Shown here in pieces: positions 8,341 through 16,779 of a DNA stretch of 62,192 nucleotides (the stretch's first letter is position 1; each line of letters begins with the position of its first letter). The DNA is from Flavobacterium sp. UBA4098 (GTDB lineage Bacteria; Bacteroidota; Bacteroidia; Flavobacteriales; Flavobacteriaceae): positions 4,964-67,155 of the forward strand of contig DFXW01000018.1 in assembly GCA_002382495.1 (NCBI GenBank), read 5' to 3'. The notes beneath the pieces were generated by a model. That model saw only the letters and a program-made list of their open reading frames with translations. It was not told the DNA's origin and searched no databases. The translations under genes were made by a program, and so were the position numbers.

Positions 8341-10731
8341 TTACTTTTTATTGGGAATAAAAACCAATTTTGTAGAAGTACTAACAATTTCAGCTTTATT
8401 CAATTTCATTTTTCTGAACTTCCCTGTGTTGTACATTTCAGCTTGGTCTTTATAATGCGGACTCATTGGATTCCCAGATTGACCTGTTGGTAAAATACTC
8501 CAACTGTTTTCAATATCTGAAAAGTCAATTATTCGTCTCGTTGAAGGTCCTCCTTTTACAGCATAGTTGCCATCTTCTGTATAATCAAAAAACAAATTAT
8601 TGATTACTTCCACAGATCCCGAAACTTCAAACGGCCCTACATTAAAAAATGGTTTTAAGGCATTCACTTTACCCAAAGGATGTTGGTGTTCTGCCGTATG
8701 CACTTTATTCCAAGTCCATGATTGTACTGATTTACCTAGTTGCTTTTCTAGAGCGGCCACTGCCTCTTTTAAAGAGGTAGTCACGATTTGACTGCGCGTT
8801 TCTTTTAAATTTTTAGTAGACAAATTATCCCACCAAAGCGATTGGTTATTGGCCATTTGTCTTGCAACAATTTGTTTTGCAATATGTGTACCTAGAAATT
8901 GTTTGAAATCTTTCTCTCCCATTTCGTCTTGAAACGTATTTTTCAGACTGCAATAAATCCATTTATTATAAATGGTAGGCGCTACATCCTCCAAATTATT
9001 AGACCCTTTCCAGTCTTTTAAAATAGCAATAGCTTCTTTTTCTGATTTAGAAAGTGTATTTAAATCAACTGCTTGAATAAGATTTTTTACCACTGAAGGT
9101 GCAACCGAAGAGGTATTATCAAAAATCATTTTACTTGCTGATTCTTTGTCCCAATTGGATTTTGAATCCAACAAATGCACAATTCGTTTGGCTCTATCCT
9201 CAGGTAAATAATAGCCTGGATATAAAAAACCATCAATTGCTTCCGGTTGATTGTTGGCAGAATACACATAATTCCAACTCGGATTGACAGAGGAAGGATT
9301 TTTGGAGAAATCCAAATATTCTTTAATATCGTCTTTACCACTAGCGCCATCCAAAATAAAATTCGGATTCACACCTGGATTGTGTTTGTATAATTTTCCG
9401 GTTGCCCACCAAGCCACATTACCTTTAGCATCGCCATACATCACATTCAAACCAGGAGCCGCAATTAATTGAACCCCTTTTTGGAAATCTGCTTTGTTTT
9501 TAGCGTGCGAAAGCGCATAAACTGCATCCAAAATCAATATAGGCTGTTGGGTATACACCCAAGATAATGCGACTGGTTTGTCTTTTTGCAATCCTTCAAT
9601 CAAATCGTTTACAATAGGTCCGTGACGACTTACTTTAACGTTCATCACCACATCTGAAGTATCTTTAACTTTAATTGTTTTTGTTCGTGTTTCAAAACTA
9701 CTTAAGCCAGTTGGTGTTTTGTACTTTGTTGCGTCTGACGCACTAGTTTCTTCTTGGTACAAATCAATATCATCATTTTCAAACATGGTTAAACCGTAGG
9801 CATAGTTGTGATTATGTCCCAGTAAAGGAAATGGTGTTCCCGCAAGATAGTAGCCATAAATTTCATGATCTGGAGTTACCATATGAGCTTCATACCAAGT
9901 GCCCGGTTGCGAAAATCCAATATGTGGATCATTGGCAAAAATTACTTTTCCGTTTTTGGTCTTTTGTGGCGAAATCACCCAACTGTTACTTCCAATAAAT
10001 GGAGGAATTGGTGATTGATCTAATAAAGAAGCTACTGATTTGGCTATAGCCGAATATTCTTGAACATTCTCCTTCGCATTTTTAATTTTGGTAGTATTGA
10101 ATTCGCCTTCTAAACCAAACTCTTTCAAATACTCCATACCATATTTATTTCGCAAGTCAGTCATCAGGGGATCTGATTTTTGAGCCATAGCAAAACTAAA
10201 TGCCATGTATCCAAAAATATTATAGACATCTTTTATTTCAAATTTTTGTTTTTGAATTCCCAATAGTTTAAATTCTATAGGTGTTTTTCCTTCTTCTAAA
10301 TATTGATTGATTCCGTCCAAATAGGCTTGAGTCAATTTATAGGCTGGACTATTTTTGTCCAATTGAGCGATGGCTTTGGCCGAAGCTTCTTCGATTCCAA
10401 TACCCGCAAAGAATTGATCATTTTTCAAAGCTGCCGATCCGAAAATTTCTGACAATCTTCCTGGTGCAATGCGACGCATCAACTCCATTTGCCATAAGCG
10501 ATCTTGAGCATGAACATAGCCCAATGCTTCCATGGCATCCTTTTGGCTTTCAGCATAGATGTGTGGCACTCCAAATTCATCAAAATAAACGGTAGTTTCT
10601 TTATCGATATTTTTCAACTGCAATTCTCCCTCATAAGCGGGTTTAGAATAAAAAGCATAGCCCACTAAAACCAAAATAAGTAGTGTCAAAATTGAAATTA
10701 TAACAAGAAGTCCTTTTTTGAAAATTTTCAT
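8341..10731 (-). CDS. Penicillin acylase family protein (Ntn hydrolase)
   Basis: A 796-residue member of the penicillin amidase/acylase family, which hydrolyses amide bonds of acylated amines. These proteins are made as a precursor that cleaves itself so that a Ser becomes the N-terminal nucleophile. The alpha part has GYVHAQDRLWQMELMRRIAPGRLSE split across residues 70-95; the beta part begins at the Ser of GSNSWVISP (near residue 247) and includes FANDPHIGF. An N-terminal hydrophobic helix (about 8-28) anchors or exports it. The natural substrate is unknown; acyl-homoserine lactones or N-acyl amino acids are possible. Family assignment is firm. Confidence 0.9.
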   Translation of the reverse strand: MKIFKKGLLVIISILTLLILVLVGYAFYSKPAYEGELQLKNIDKETTVYFDEFGVPHIYAESQKDAMEALGYVHAQDRLWQMELMRRIAPGRLSEIFGSAALKNDQFFAGIGIEEASAKAIAQLDKNSPAYKLTQAYLDGINQYLEEGKTPIEFKLLGIQKQKFEIKDVYNIFGYMAFSFAMAQKSDPLMTDLRNKYGMEYLKEFGLEGEFNTTKIKNAKENVQEYSAIAKSVASLLDQSPIPPFIGSNSWVISPQKTKNGKVIFANDPHIGFSQPGTWYEAHMVTPDHEIYGYYLAGTPFPLLGHNHNYAYGLTMFENDDIDLYQEETSASDATKYKTPTGLSSFETRTKTIKVKDTSDVVMNVKVSRHGPIVNDLIEGLQKDKPVALSWVYTQQPILILDAVYALSHAKNKADFQKGVQLIAAPGLNVMYGDAKGNVAWWATGKLYKHNPGVNPNFILDGASGKDDIKEYLDFSKNPSSVNPSWNYVYSANNQPEAIDGFLYPGYYLPEDRAKRIVHLLDSKSNWDKESASKMIFDNTSSVAPSVVKNLIQAVDLNTLSKSEKEAIAILKDWKGSNNLEDVAPTIYNKWIYCSLKNTFQDEMGEKDFKQFLGTHIAKQIVARQMANNQSLWWDNLSTKNLKETRSQIVTTSLKEAVAALEKQLGKSVQSWTWNKVHTAEHQHPLGKVNALKPFFNVGPFEVSGSVEVINNLFFDYTEDGNYAVKGGPSTRRIIDFSDIENSWSILPTGQSGNPMSPHYKDQAEMYNTGKFRKMKLNKAEIVSTSTKLVFIPNKK

Positions 10732-10750
10732 ATCGTTTAAATTTGATTAA

Positions 10751-10758
10751 CAAATATA
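10751..10758 (-). promoter_or_regulatory. -7 promoter element for the penicillin acylase gene
   Basis: TATATTTG on the minus strand, an exact TAnnTTTG match, 20 nt upstream of the start codon. Confidence 0.6.
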
Positions 10759-10844
10759 ACAGAATAATCGAGAATTACTACTTGACACTAATCCAAAAAT
10801 TTGAATTTTGTTTAACTAAAATTAAATTTTTGTTGAACAAAAAG

Positions 10845-10852
10845 TATCTTTG
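10845..10852 (+). promoter_or_regulatory. -7 promoter element for flavin reductase gene
   Basis: TATCTTTG followed by CAC, a strong TAnnTTTG match. It implies a very short leader (about 8 nt) before ATG 10868. It also shows that the in-frame TTG at 10850 is part of the promoter and not a start codon. Confidence 0.7.
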
Positions 10853-10867
10853 CACAAAATAAATAAG

Positions 10868-11506
10868 ATGAAAGACATTTCGAAGGCAAATATTGGCGCG
10901 ATGGACAAAGTGCCTCGTTTGAATTTAATTAATTCGTGTACGGGTTACAAATCGACCAATTTAATTGCTACAAAATCTGTTGATGGACAATCGAATGTTG
11001 CTATATTTAGTAGTGTAACGCACCTTGGAAGTGATCCTGCAATGATTGGATTTATTATGCGACCAACAACAGTTCCTAGAGATACCTATAAAAATATCAA
11101 AGAAATAGGTTATTTCACTATCAACCATGTAACGGTTGACATGATTGAAGATGCGCATCATAGTTCAGCGAATTATGACTTGGGTATTTCTGAGTTTGAC
11201 AAAACGAATCTAGAAGAAGAATATAAAACAGATATCGAAATTCCTTTTGTAAAAGGAAGTCCCGTACAATTGTATTGCAAATATTTAAATGAATACCACA
11301 TTAAAGAAAACGATACGATTCATATCATTGCTTCGATTGAACGCTTGTTTTTTGAGGAAGAATTACAACACGAAGATGGCTGGTTACAGCTCGACAAAGG
11401 AAAGGTAGTTACCGTAAATGGTTTAGACGGGTATTGTTTGCCTAAATTGGTAGACCGATTAAAGTATGCCAGAAAAAACCAGCCAACTGAATCCTTTATA
11501 AAGTAA
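10868..11506 (+). CDS. Flavin reductase-like FMN-binding protein
   Basis: A 212-residue flavin reductase-like (FMN-binding split barrel) protein. Core features are NLINSCTGYKSTNLIATKS near the start, VTHLGSDPAMIGFIMRP and YFTINHV. Proteins of this family reduce free flavin or hold FMN for an oxygenase partner. It lies on the opposite strand between the penicillin acylase and kynureninase genes, and tail-to-tail with kynU (8 nt apart). A link to the kynurenine enzymes is only positional, since KMO carries its own reductase activity. Confidence 0.82.
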   Translation: MKDISKANIGAMDKVPRLNLINSCTGYKSTNLIATKSVDGQSNVAIFSSVTHLGSDPAMIGFIMRPTTVPRDTYKNIKEIGYFTINHVTVDMIEDAHHSSANYDLGISEFDKTNLEEEYKTDIEIPFVKGSPVQLYCKYLNEYHIKENDTIHIIASIERLFFEEELQHEDGWLQLDKGKVVTVNGLDGYCLPKLVDRLKYARKNQPTESFIK

Positions 11507-11514
11507 TTGAATAT

Positions 11515-12792
11515 TTATTTCGATTCAATACCGGTTTTCAAAATTTGTCCAAAACGATAAATATCTTCATACGAAGTATACATTGGAACCGGTGCGAAAC
11601 GAATTACATTAGGTTCGCGCCAATCGATGATTACGCCATTTTTCATTAAATAATCAAACAAGCTTCTGCCTTCTCCATGCAGAAAAACAGAAAGTTGGCA
11701 ACCTCTTTCTGATGGATTTGAAGGTGTAATAATTTCAAAATTGCCATTCACTTCCCGATCAATTTCGTGAAGAACAAACTCTAAATACGAGGTGATTGTG
11801 TTTCTTTTTGCAATTAACGCCTCCATTCCAATTTCGGCAAAGAGCTCGACTGAAGCTAAATAAGGAGCCAAAGATAAAACGGGTAAATTACTTATTTGCC
11901 AACCATCTGCCCCTTGAATAGGATCAAATTTCTGTTCCATTTTGAATCGGCGTTCTTTATTGTGTCCCCACCAACCTGCAAATTTTGGTAATTCCGAATT
12001 AGAATGATGCTTCTCGTGTATAAAACAACCCGACGCATTTCCCGGACCTGAATTCATGTATTTATAACTGCACCAAGCGGCAAAATCTACTTGCCAATCG
12101 TGTAAGTGTAATTCAATATTTCCAGCGGCATGCGCCAAATCCCAACCAACGTATGCGCCTACGCGATGACCCGCTTCAGTGATGGTTTTCATATCAAAAA
12201 CTTGACCGGTGTAATAATTCACTCCGCCAATGAGTACCAGAGCCAATTCGTCTCCGACTTCATTAATTTTTGCTAGCACATCTTCCAAACGAATGTTGTG
12301 TTCGCCTTCACGACGTTTCACTTCTACGATGGCGTCTTCGGTTGCATAGCCATGAAAATTGACTTGACTTTGAAACAAATATTGATCGGAAGGAAAAGCT
12401 TTTTCCTCGCAAATAATTTTATAACGATTAGCTGTTGGTCTATAAAACGATACCATTAGTAAATGCAAATTCACTGTTAATGTGTTCATCACCGTAACCT
12501 CAGACGGTAAAGCGCCCACCAATTGACTCAACGGATTGGCAAAACGCTCGTGGTAATCCCACCAGGGTTTTTCGGCATAAAAATGACCTTCAACCGCCAA
12601 GTTGGCCCAATCGTTCATCACCTCATCTACATAGGTTTTGGCTCTTTTGGGTTGGAGTCCCAAAGAGTTTCCGGTAAAGTAAATCACATTCTTTCCGTTT
12701 ACTTGTGGGAAAGAAAATTCATTTTGATACTGTCTTAATTGGTCTTGAGCATCGAGTTGTTGCGCAAAAGCTAGGCTGTTTTCAAATGTCAT
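11515..12792 (-). CDS. kynU: Kynureninase
   Basis: PLP-dependent hydrolase that cleaves 3-hydroxykynurenine (or kynurenine) to 3-hydroxyanthranilate (or anthranilate) and alanine. It has 425 residues, the usual length. Key segments are YFTGNSLGLQPK near residue 38, GWDLAHAAGN near 218 and the PLP lysine in CSYKYMNSGPG (about Lys241). With kmo it gives the two central steps of tryptophan degradation by the kynurenine route. Confidence 0.95.
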   Translation of the reverse strand: MTFENSLAFAQQLDAQDQLRQYQNEFSFPQVNGKNVIYFTGNSLGLQPKRAKTYVDEVMNDWANLAVEGHFYAEKPWWDYHERFANPLSQLVGALPSEVTVMNTLTVNLHLLMVSFYRPTANRYKIICEEKAFPSDQYLFQSQVNFHGYATEDAIVEVKRREGEHNIRLEDVLAKINEVGDELALVLIGGVNYYTGQVFDMKTITEAGHRVGAYVGWDLAHAAGNIELHLHDWQVDFAAWCSYKYMNSGPGNASGCFIHEKHHSNSELPKFAGWWGHNKERRFKMEQKFDPIQGADGWQISNLPVLSLAPYLASVELFAEIGMEALIAKRNTITSYLEFVLHEIDREVNGNFEIITPSNPSERGCQLSVFLHGEGRSLFDYLMKNGVIIDWREPNVIRFAPVPMYTSYEDIYRFGQILKTGIESK

Positions 12793-12867
12793 TCGAACTA
12801 ATTTTGAGAGGTAAAAGTAACAAACAATTAGGAAAAATAAGCACGAATAAAGTGAATTAGAATTTAA

Positions 12868-12982
12868 CAGCGTTTTGCGTGAGGGATAGCAACGGAAAGC
12901 CCGCAGCTGGTGAAAGCCAGCGAGTACTTGAAGTGTATAGCCCGACCCAAGCCTTGGCTGTAGGAAGGAAAAGGGTCACGCC
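12868..12982 (+). repeat. Structured intergenic repeat (copy 1 of a related family)
   Basis: A roughly 110-nt element with several self-complementary arms: an outer pair GCGTGA / TCACGC, an inner hairpin GCTGG / CCAGC, and a hairpin GACCC / GGGTC near the 3' end. The segment GGATAGCAACGGAAAGCC and the later TATAGCCCGACCC resemble the arms of the repeats at 28136 and 57731. From memory, similar sequences recur in intergenic DNA of Flavobacterium; I could not search for them here. It contains no convincing ORF. Confidence 0.65.
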
Positions 12983-13017
12983 AAAAAAAAATCTCGCCAT
13001 GATGGACGAGATTTTTA
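12983..13017 (-). terminator. Terminator after queA
   Basis: Stem AATCTCG / CGAGATT with an inner CCA / TGG extension, followed on the minus strand by a run of T. It sits about 22 nt past the queA stop. Confidence 0.8.
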
Positions 13018-13038
13018 ATATATTTAAAGTAGATGTGA

Positions 13039-14088
13039 TTAAATAATCAACATCGCATCTCCATAAGAGTAGAATTTGTATTCTTCTTTGATTGCTTCTT
13101 CGTAAGCACGTTTCATTAAATCGTGACCACAGAAAGCTGAAATCATCATTAATAAAGTCGATTTTGGTGTATGGAAATTGGTTATCATACAATCGGCAAT
13201 ACTGAAATCGTGAGGAGGAAAAATGAATTTATTAGTCCAACCTTCAAATGGATTCAAGGTATGTTGTGAAGAAACCGAACTTTCAATGGCACGCATCGAA
13301 GTAGTTCCAACGGCACAAACACGTTTCTTTTTTGCTTTGGCATTATTCACAATATCACAAGCTTCTTGACTGATTTTTAATTCTTCCGAATCCATTTTGT
13401 GTTTCGATAAATCTTCTACCTCTACTGGATTGAAAGTTCCTAAACCAACGTGCAAAGTAACCTCAGCAAAATTGATTCCTTTGATTTCTAATTTTTTCAA
13501 TAAATGCTTTGAGAAGTGCAAACCTGCAGTAGGTGCTGCAACAGCTCCTTCTTCTTTAGCATAAATGGTTTGGTAACGCTCTGCATCTTCTGGAGTTACC
13601 TCACGTGAAATGTATTTTGGGATTGGGGTTTCGCCCAATTCAGTTAATTTGTTTCTAAATTCTTCGTACGAACCGTCGTAAAGAAAACGCAATGTTCTTC
13701 CGCGAGAAGTTGTATTATCAATTACCTCAGCTACTAACGAATCGTCATCTCCAAAATACAATTTGTTTCCAATTCTGATTTTACGAGCTGGATCTACTAA
13801 TACGTCCCAAAGACGTTGTTCAGCATTCAATTCACGCAACAAAAACACTTCGATTCTTGCTCCGGTTTTTTCTTTATTTCCATACAAACGTGCTGGAAAA
13901 ACTTTGGTGTTATTCAAAATCATAACATCTCCGTCATCAAAATAATCGATAACATCTTTGAACATTTTGTGCTCTATCGTCTGTTTTTTTCGGTCGATCA
14001 CCATTAAACGAGACTCGTCTCTGTTCTCTGCAGGAAACTCAGCTAAAAGTTCTTTCGGTAAATTGAATTGAAAATGTGATAATTTCAT
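13039..14088 (-). CDS. queA: tRNA preQ1(34) S-adenosylmethionine ribosyltransferase-isomerase
   Basis: Transfers the ribose of SAM to preQ1 in the tRNA wobble position to form epoxyqueuosine. The 349-residue length is normal. Recognisable segments are LPKELLAEFPAENRDESRL near the start, NNTKVFPARLYG, AAPTAGLHFS and the conserved C-terminal DCMITNFHTPKSTLLMM. It is monocistronic, with its own promoter and terminator. Together with queE at the left edge it shows that the organism makes queuosine. Confidence 0.96.
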   Translation of the reverse strand: MKLSHFQFNLPKELLAEFPAENRDESRLMVIDRKKQTIEHKMFKDVIDYFDDGDVMILNNTKVFPARLYGNKEKTGARIEVFLLRELNAEQRLWDVLVDPARKIRIGNKLYFGDDDSLVAEVIDNTTSRGRTLRFLYDGSYEEFRNKLTELGETPIPKYISREVTPEDAERYQTIYAKEEGAVAAPTAGLHFSKHLLKKLEIKGINFAEVTLHVGLGTFNPVEVEDLSKHKMDSEELKISQEACDIVNNAKAKKKRVCAVGTTSMRAIESSVSSQHTLNPFEGWTNKFIFPPHDFSIADCMITNFHTPKSTLLMMISAFCGHDLMKRAYEEAIKEEYKFYSYGDAMLII

Positions 14089-14156
14089 TTAAAAAATGTT
14101 TAGGTGTTTAAAAGTTTAAATGTTTATAGTTTGTATAACCATTTAAAATCAGAATG

Positions 14157-14188
14157 CAAATATACGATTGTGAAAGAGGCGTTGTCAA
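14157..14188 (-). promoter_or_regulatory. Promoter of queA
   Basis: On the minus strand a TTG (14186-14188) is followed 21 nt later by TATATTTG (14157-14164) and C, matching both elements of the Bacteroidota promoter. The leader to queA would be about 60 nt and contains GTTTAAA-type short repeats. Confidence 0.65.
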
Positions 14189-14254
14189 GTCTTTTGGTGT
14201 TTATTTTTACCAACCCAATACCAGAAAGGGATGCCGACTATTTAACCTTACAAA

Positions 14255-15481
14255 TTAAGCTATTTCTTCGATTGCAAAGCCAATTCTTGTTAAGTCTTCC
14301 CAAAAATCAGGATAGGATTTAGAGACTACTTCGGCATTGTCAATGAAAATCGGAACTCGGAAAGCTAATGGAGCAAAAGCCATTGCCATACGGTGATCAT
14401 TGTAAGTGGCAATCGTAACATTTGGATTGATTGCTTTGGTCGCTACCAAAGTCAAACTATCATTGGTCACTGAAATGTTTGCGCCTAATTTAGTCAATTC
14501 GATTCGAAGTGCTTCAAGACGATCGGTTTCTTTAATTTTTAATGTATGCAAACCGGTTAAGTGACAACCAATTCCTAATCCAAGGCAGGTTACTACAATT
14601 GTTTGGGCAATATCCGGCGTATTATTCAAATCGAAAATAACATCTTGGTAATCAAAATTGGCTTGTTTGGTCAATGTCAATTGGTTTCCATTGAAAGTTG
14701 ACTCTACTCCCATAGCTTGGTATAAGTTGACCAAGGCTGAATCACCTTGTAAACTGTTTGCTTTATAACTTGAAATGGTAATCGAAGCTTTGTCTGCCAT
14801 AGCGGCAATACTAAAATAATAGGAAGCCGAACTCCAATCGGATTCTACTACCATTTCTTTAGTTTCCACAGCTGATTTTGGAGCAACAGTAATTACATTT
14901 CCTTCAAAACTCGTGTGAATATTCAAGTCGTTTAGCAAAGCCAAAGTCATCTTGATATATGGAATAGAAGTAATTTCTCCCTCTAAAGTAAGTTCTAAAC
15001 CATTCTCTAATTTGGAAGCTACTAACAATAAAGCCGAAATATATTGACTACTTACATTGGCTGCTAAATTGACTTTAGAAGCCGTGATTTTTTGCCCTTT
15101 GATTCGGATTGGTGGATAACCCACTTCTTTTTCGTAGGTGATGACAGCCCCTAACTGTTCTAGTGCTTCTACCAAAATTTTGATAGGGCGTTCTTGCATT
15201 CGGCTAGAACCTGTTAGCACAACTTCACGACCCGCATTAACAGCAAAATAAGCCGTCAAAAAACGCATTGCCGTTCCTGCGTGGTGAATATCTACTATTT
15301 CATCTGAACCATTCAACGCTTTTTGCATTACTTCGCTATCATCTGAGTTGGAAGTATTGGCCAAAGTAATATTCGGAAACAACGCTTTTAGCAATAACAA
15401 CCGATTGGTTTCGCTTTTGGAACCCGTGATCTTTATTGCAGCATTAATTTCTGATAGTGCAGATTGTAGTAGTAATTTCAT
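14255..15481 (-). CDS. aroA: 3-phosphoshikimate 1-carboxyvinyltransferase (EPSP synthase)
   Basis: Sixth step of the shikimate pathway: shikimate-3-phosphate plus PEP gives EPSP. The 408-residue protein has the expected substrate segments KITGSKSETNRLLLL near residue 18, HAGTAMRFLTAYFA near 65 and KETDRLEAL near 317. The usual GDKSxxxR start is replaced by GSKSETNR. It lies 4 kb from the DAHP synthase, tyrA and pheA operon that uses its product. Confidence 0.95.
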   Translation of the reverse strand: MKLLLQSALSEINAAIKITGSKSETNRLLLLKALFPNITLANTSNSDDSEVMQKALNGSDEIVDIHHAGTAMRFLTAYFAVNAGREVVLTGSSRMQERPIKILVEALEQLGAVITYEKEVGYPPIRIKGQKITASKVNLAANVSSQYISALLLVASKLENGLELTLEGEITSIPYIKMTLALLNDLNIHTSFEGNVITVAPKSAVETKEMVVESDWSSASYYFSIAAMADKASITISSYKANSLQGDSALVNLYQAMGVESTFNGNQLTLTKQANFDYQDVIFDLNNTPDIAQTIVVTCLGLGIGCHLTGLHTLKIKETDRLEALRIELTKLGANISVTNDSLTLVATKAINPNVTIATYNDHRMAMAFAPLAFRVPIFIDNAEVVSKSYPDFWEDLTRIGFAIEEIA

Positions 15482-15510
15482 TCTGTTTTGTGTTGGTAGG
15501 TAATTGGGGG

Positions 15511-15518
15511 CAAATTTA
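15511..15518 (-). promoter_or_regulatory. -7 promoter element for aroA
   Basis: TAAATTTG followed by C on the minus strand, an exact TAnnTTTG match 30 nt upstream of the aroA start codon. Confidence 0.6.
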
Positions 15519-15562
15519 TTTTAAAAAAAGGAGTTGCCCAAGTTTTAAAACAGCGTATCACA

Positions 15563-15889
15563 TTATTTCAACTTTTCGTTGTTTTTATGACGGTCTTTAT
15601 CACGAACCGATTTTAAATCCATTTTCTTGTCGAAAGCAGCTTGCAAATCAATTCCGGTTTGATTGGCCAAACATAATACTACAAAAACAACATCTGCTAG
15701 TTCTTCGCCTAAATCTTTATTTTTATCGGATTCTTTCTCAGACTGTTCGCCATAACGGCGTGCGATAATGCGCGCAACTTCGCCCACTTCTTCTGTCAAT
15801 TGCGCCATATTGGTCAATTCGTTAAAGTAACGAACACCGTGCTCTTTAATCCAAGTATCGACGTCTAGTTGTGCGTTTTTCAAATCCAT
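15563..15889 (-). CDS. MazG-like nucleotide pyrophosphohydrolase
   Basis: A 108-residue all-alpha NTP pyrophosphohydrolase. The metal-binding helices are visible as LTEEVGEVARIIARRYGE and DLGEELADVVFVVLCLAN, the ExxE...ExxD pattern of the MazG superfamily. Such enzymes convert dNTPs or damaged nucleotides to monophosphates. Its start codon overlaps the stop codon of dtd, so the two are translationally coupled and both fit a house-cleaning role. Confidence 0.88.
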   Translation of the reverse strand: MDLKNAQLDVDTWIKEHGVRYFNELTNMAQLTEEVGEVARIIARRYGEQSEKESDKNKDLGEELADVVFVVLCLANQTGIDLQAAFDKKMDLKSVRDKDRHKNNEKLK

Positions 15890-16341
15890 TATTCTTTGTT
15901 TTTACTATCAATAATTATAGTGACCGGACCGTCATTCAGTAACGCCACTTTCATATCGGCCCCAAAAATTCCAGTCGCAACTTTTTTACTCAATTTTGTT
16001 TCTAACGAACTTACGAATTTTTCATACATTGGAATAGCAACTTCAGGTCTAGCCGCTTTGATATAGGAAGGTCGATTGCCTTTTTTGGTAGCGGCATGTA
16101 AAGTAAACTGACTTACTACAAGTACATCTCCATTCACCTCCTCAACGGATAAATTCATCACTCCATTTTCATCGCCAAAAATACGAAGTTGGGTAATTTT
16201 GCCAACTAACCAGTCAATATCTTCTTGCGAATCGGCATTTTCAATTCCAACTAGGACTACTACTCCTTTTTGGATTTCTCCGACTATTTTATCTTCAACA
16301 ATTACTGAAGCCGATGTTACTCTTTGTAATACTACTCTCAT
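15889..16341 (-). CDS. dtd: D-aminoacyl-tRNA deacylase
   Basis: Removes D-amino acids wrongly attached to tRNA. The 150-residue protein has MRVVLQRVTSASVIVEDKIV at the start, the SQFTLHAATKKGNRPSY active-site segment and the C-terminal LLNDGPVTIIID (the NxPVT signature). It overlaps the downstream MazG-like gene by a few bases. A short block of AATTGTAAATTATG-type repeats lies directly upstream. Confidence 0.95.
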   Translation of the reverse strand: MRVVLQRVTSASVIVEDKIVGEIQKGVVVLVGIENADSQEDIDWLVGKITQLRIFGDENGVMNLSVEEVNGDVLVVSQFTLHAATKKGNRPSYIKAARPEVAIPMYEKFVSSLETKLSKKVATGIFGADMKVALLNDGPVTIIIDSKNKE

Positions 16342-16351
16342 AAAAATTGTA

Positions 16352-16364
16352 AATTATGAATTGT
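16352..16364 (+). repeat. Left arm of inverted repeat around the S23 gene
   Basis: AATTATGAATTGT occurs here and, inverted, at 16767-16779 on the other side of the four-helix-bundle gene. The left arm is part of a slightly longer block of AATTGTAAATT/GAATTGT units. Confidence 0.55.
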
Positions 16365-16400
16365 GAATTGTAAATTATCGGAACCAATCCTATTTTAGTG

Positions 16401-16754
16401 TTATAAATTTTTCTTTGTTGAAATAATAATAGAAGCTAGTATTCTGTTTATTTCGACAATATCTGAATTTAAAGTTTGAAATTGAGTCTCATTTAAATAA
16501 TCAGATTGAAATAATAATTCTATCCAATAATCACTTTCATTTGCTTCTTTTTGAGCGATGGCTAATTTATGAATAAAATCTTGTTTGCTTTCTGCATGTT
16601 CTGATTCTCTAACTAATGCTCCGATTGAAGTCCCACTTCTCAACAATTGTTTACTTAATACAAACTCTTTTTTCTCAGAGCTTAAAAATTGATACAATTT
16701 TACAATTCGCAATGCAAAACTAAATGATTTGGTTTTTATAATATTTTCAGCCAT
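16401..16754 (-). CDS. Four-helix bundle protein, 23S rRNA intervening-sequence (S23) family
   Basis: A 117-residue, all-helical protein of the S23/IVP family, first noticed in intervening sequences of bacterial 23S rRNA genes but often free-standing. Diagnostic parts are SFALRIVKLYQFL near the start, LLRSGTSIGALVRESEHAES in the middle and a helix with AQKEANESDYWIELL. Its biochemical role is unknown. It sits alone between rsgA and dtd and is bracketed by an inverted AATTATGAATTGT repeat, so it looks like an insertion. No rRNA is near. Confidence 0.85.
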   Translation of the reverse strand: MAENIIKTKSFSFALRIVKLYQFLSSEKKEFVLSKQLLRSGTSIGALVRESEHAESKQDFIHKLAIAQKEANESDYWIELLFQSDYLNETQFQTLNSDIVEINRILASIIISTKKNL

Positions 16755-16766
16755 AATTCACCATTT

Positions 16767-16779
16767 ACAATTCATAATT
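16767..16779 (+). repeat. Right arm of inverted repeat around the S23 gene
   Basis: ACAATTCATAATT, the exact reverse complement of the 13-nt arm at 16352-16364. It lies just upstream of the S23 start codon and next to the rsgA stop codon. Confidence 0.55.

Noticed and set aside
12857..13192. A 111-codon ORF on the minus strand overlapping the queA 3' end
   Set aside because: It is out of frame with queA, crosses the queA terminator and the structured repeat, and its amino-acid sequence has no protein-like pattern.
14165..14254. CGGCATCC segment near 14230 as a fourth copy of the structured repeat
   Set aside because: Only about ten bases match one arm, and no matching hairpin or second arm follows.
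16401..16754. S23 gene as evidence for an rRNA operon
   Set aside because: There is no rRNA sequence near; the gene is free-standing.
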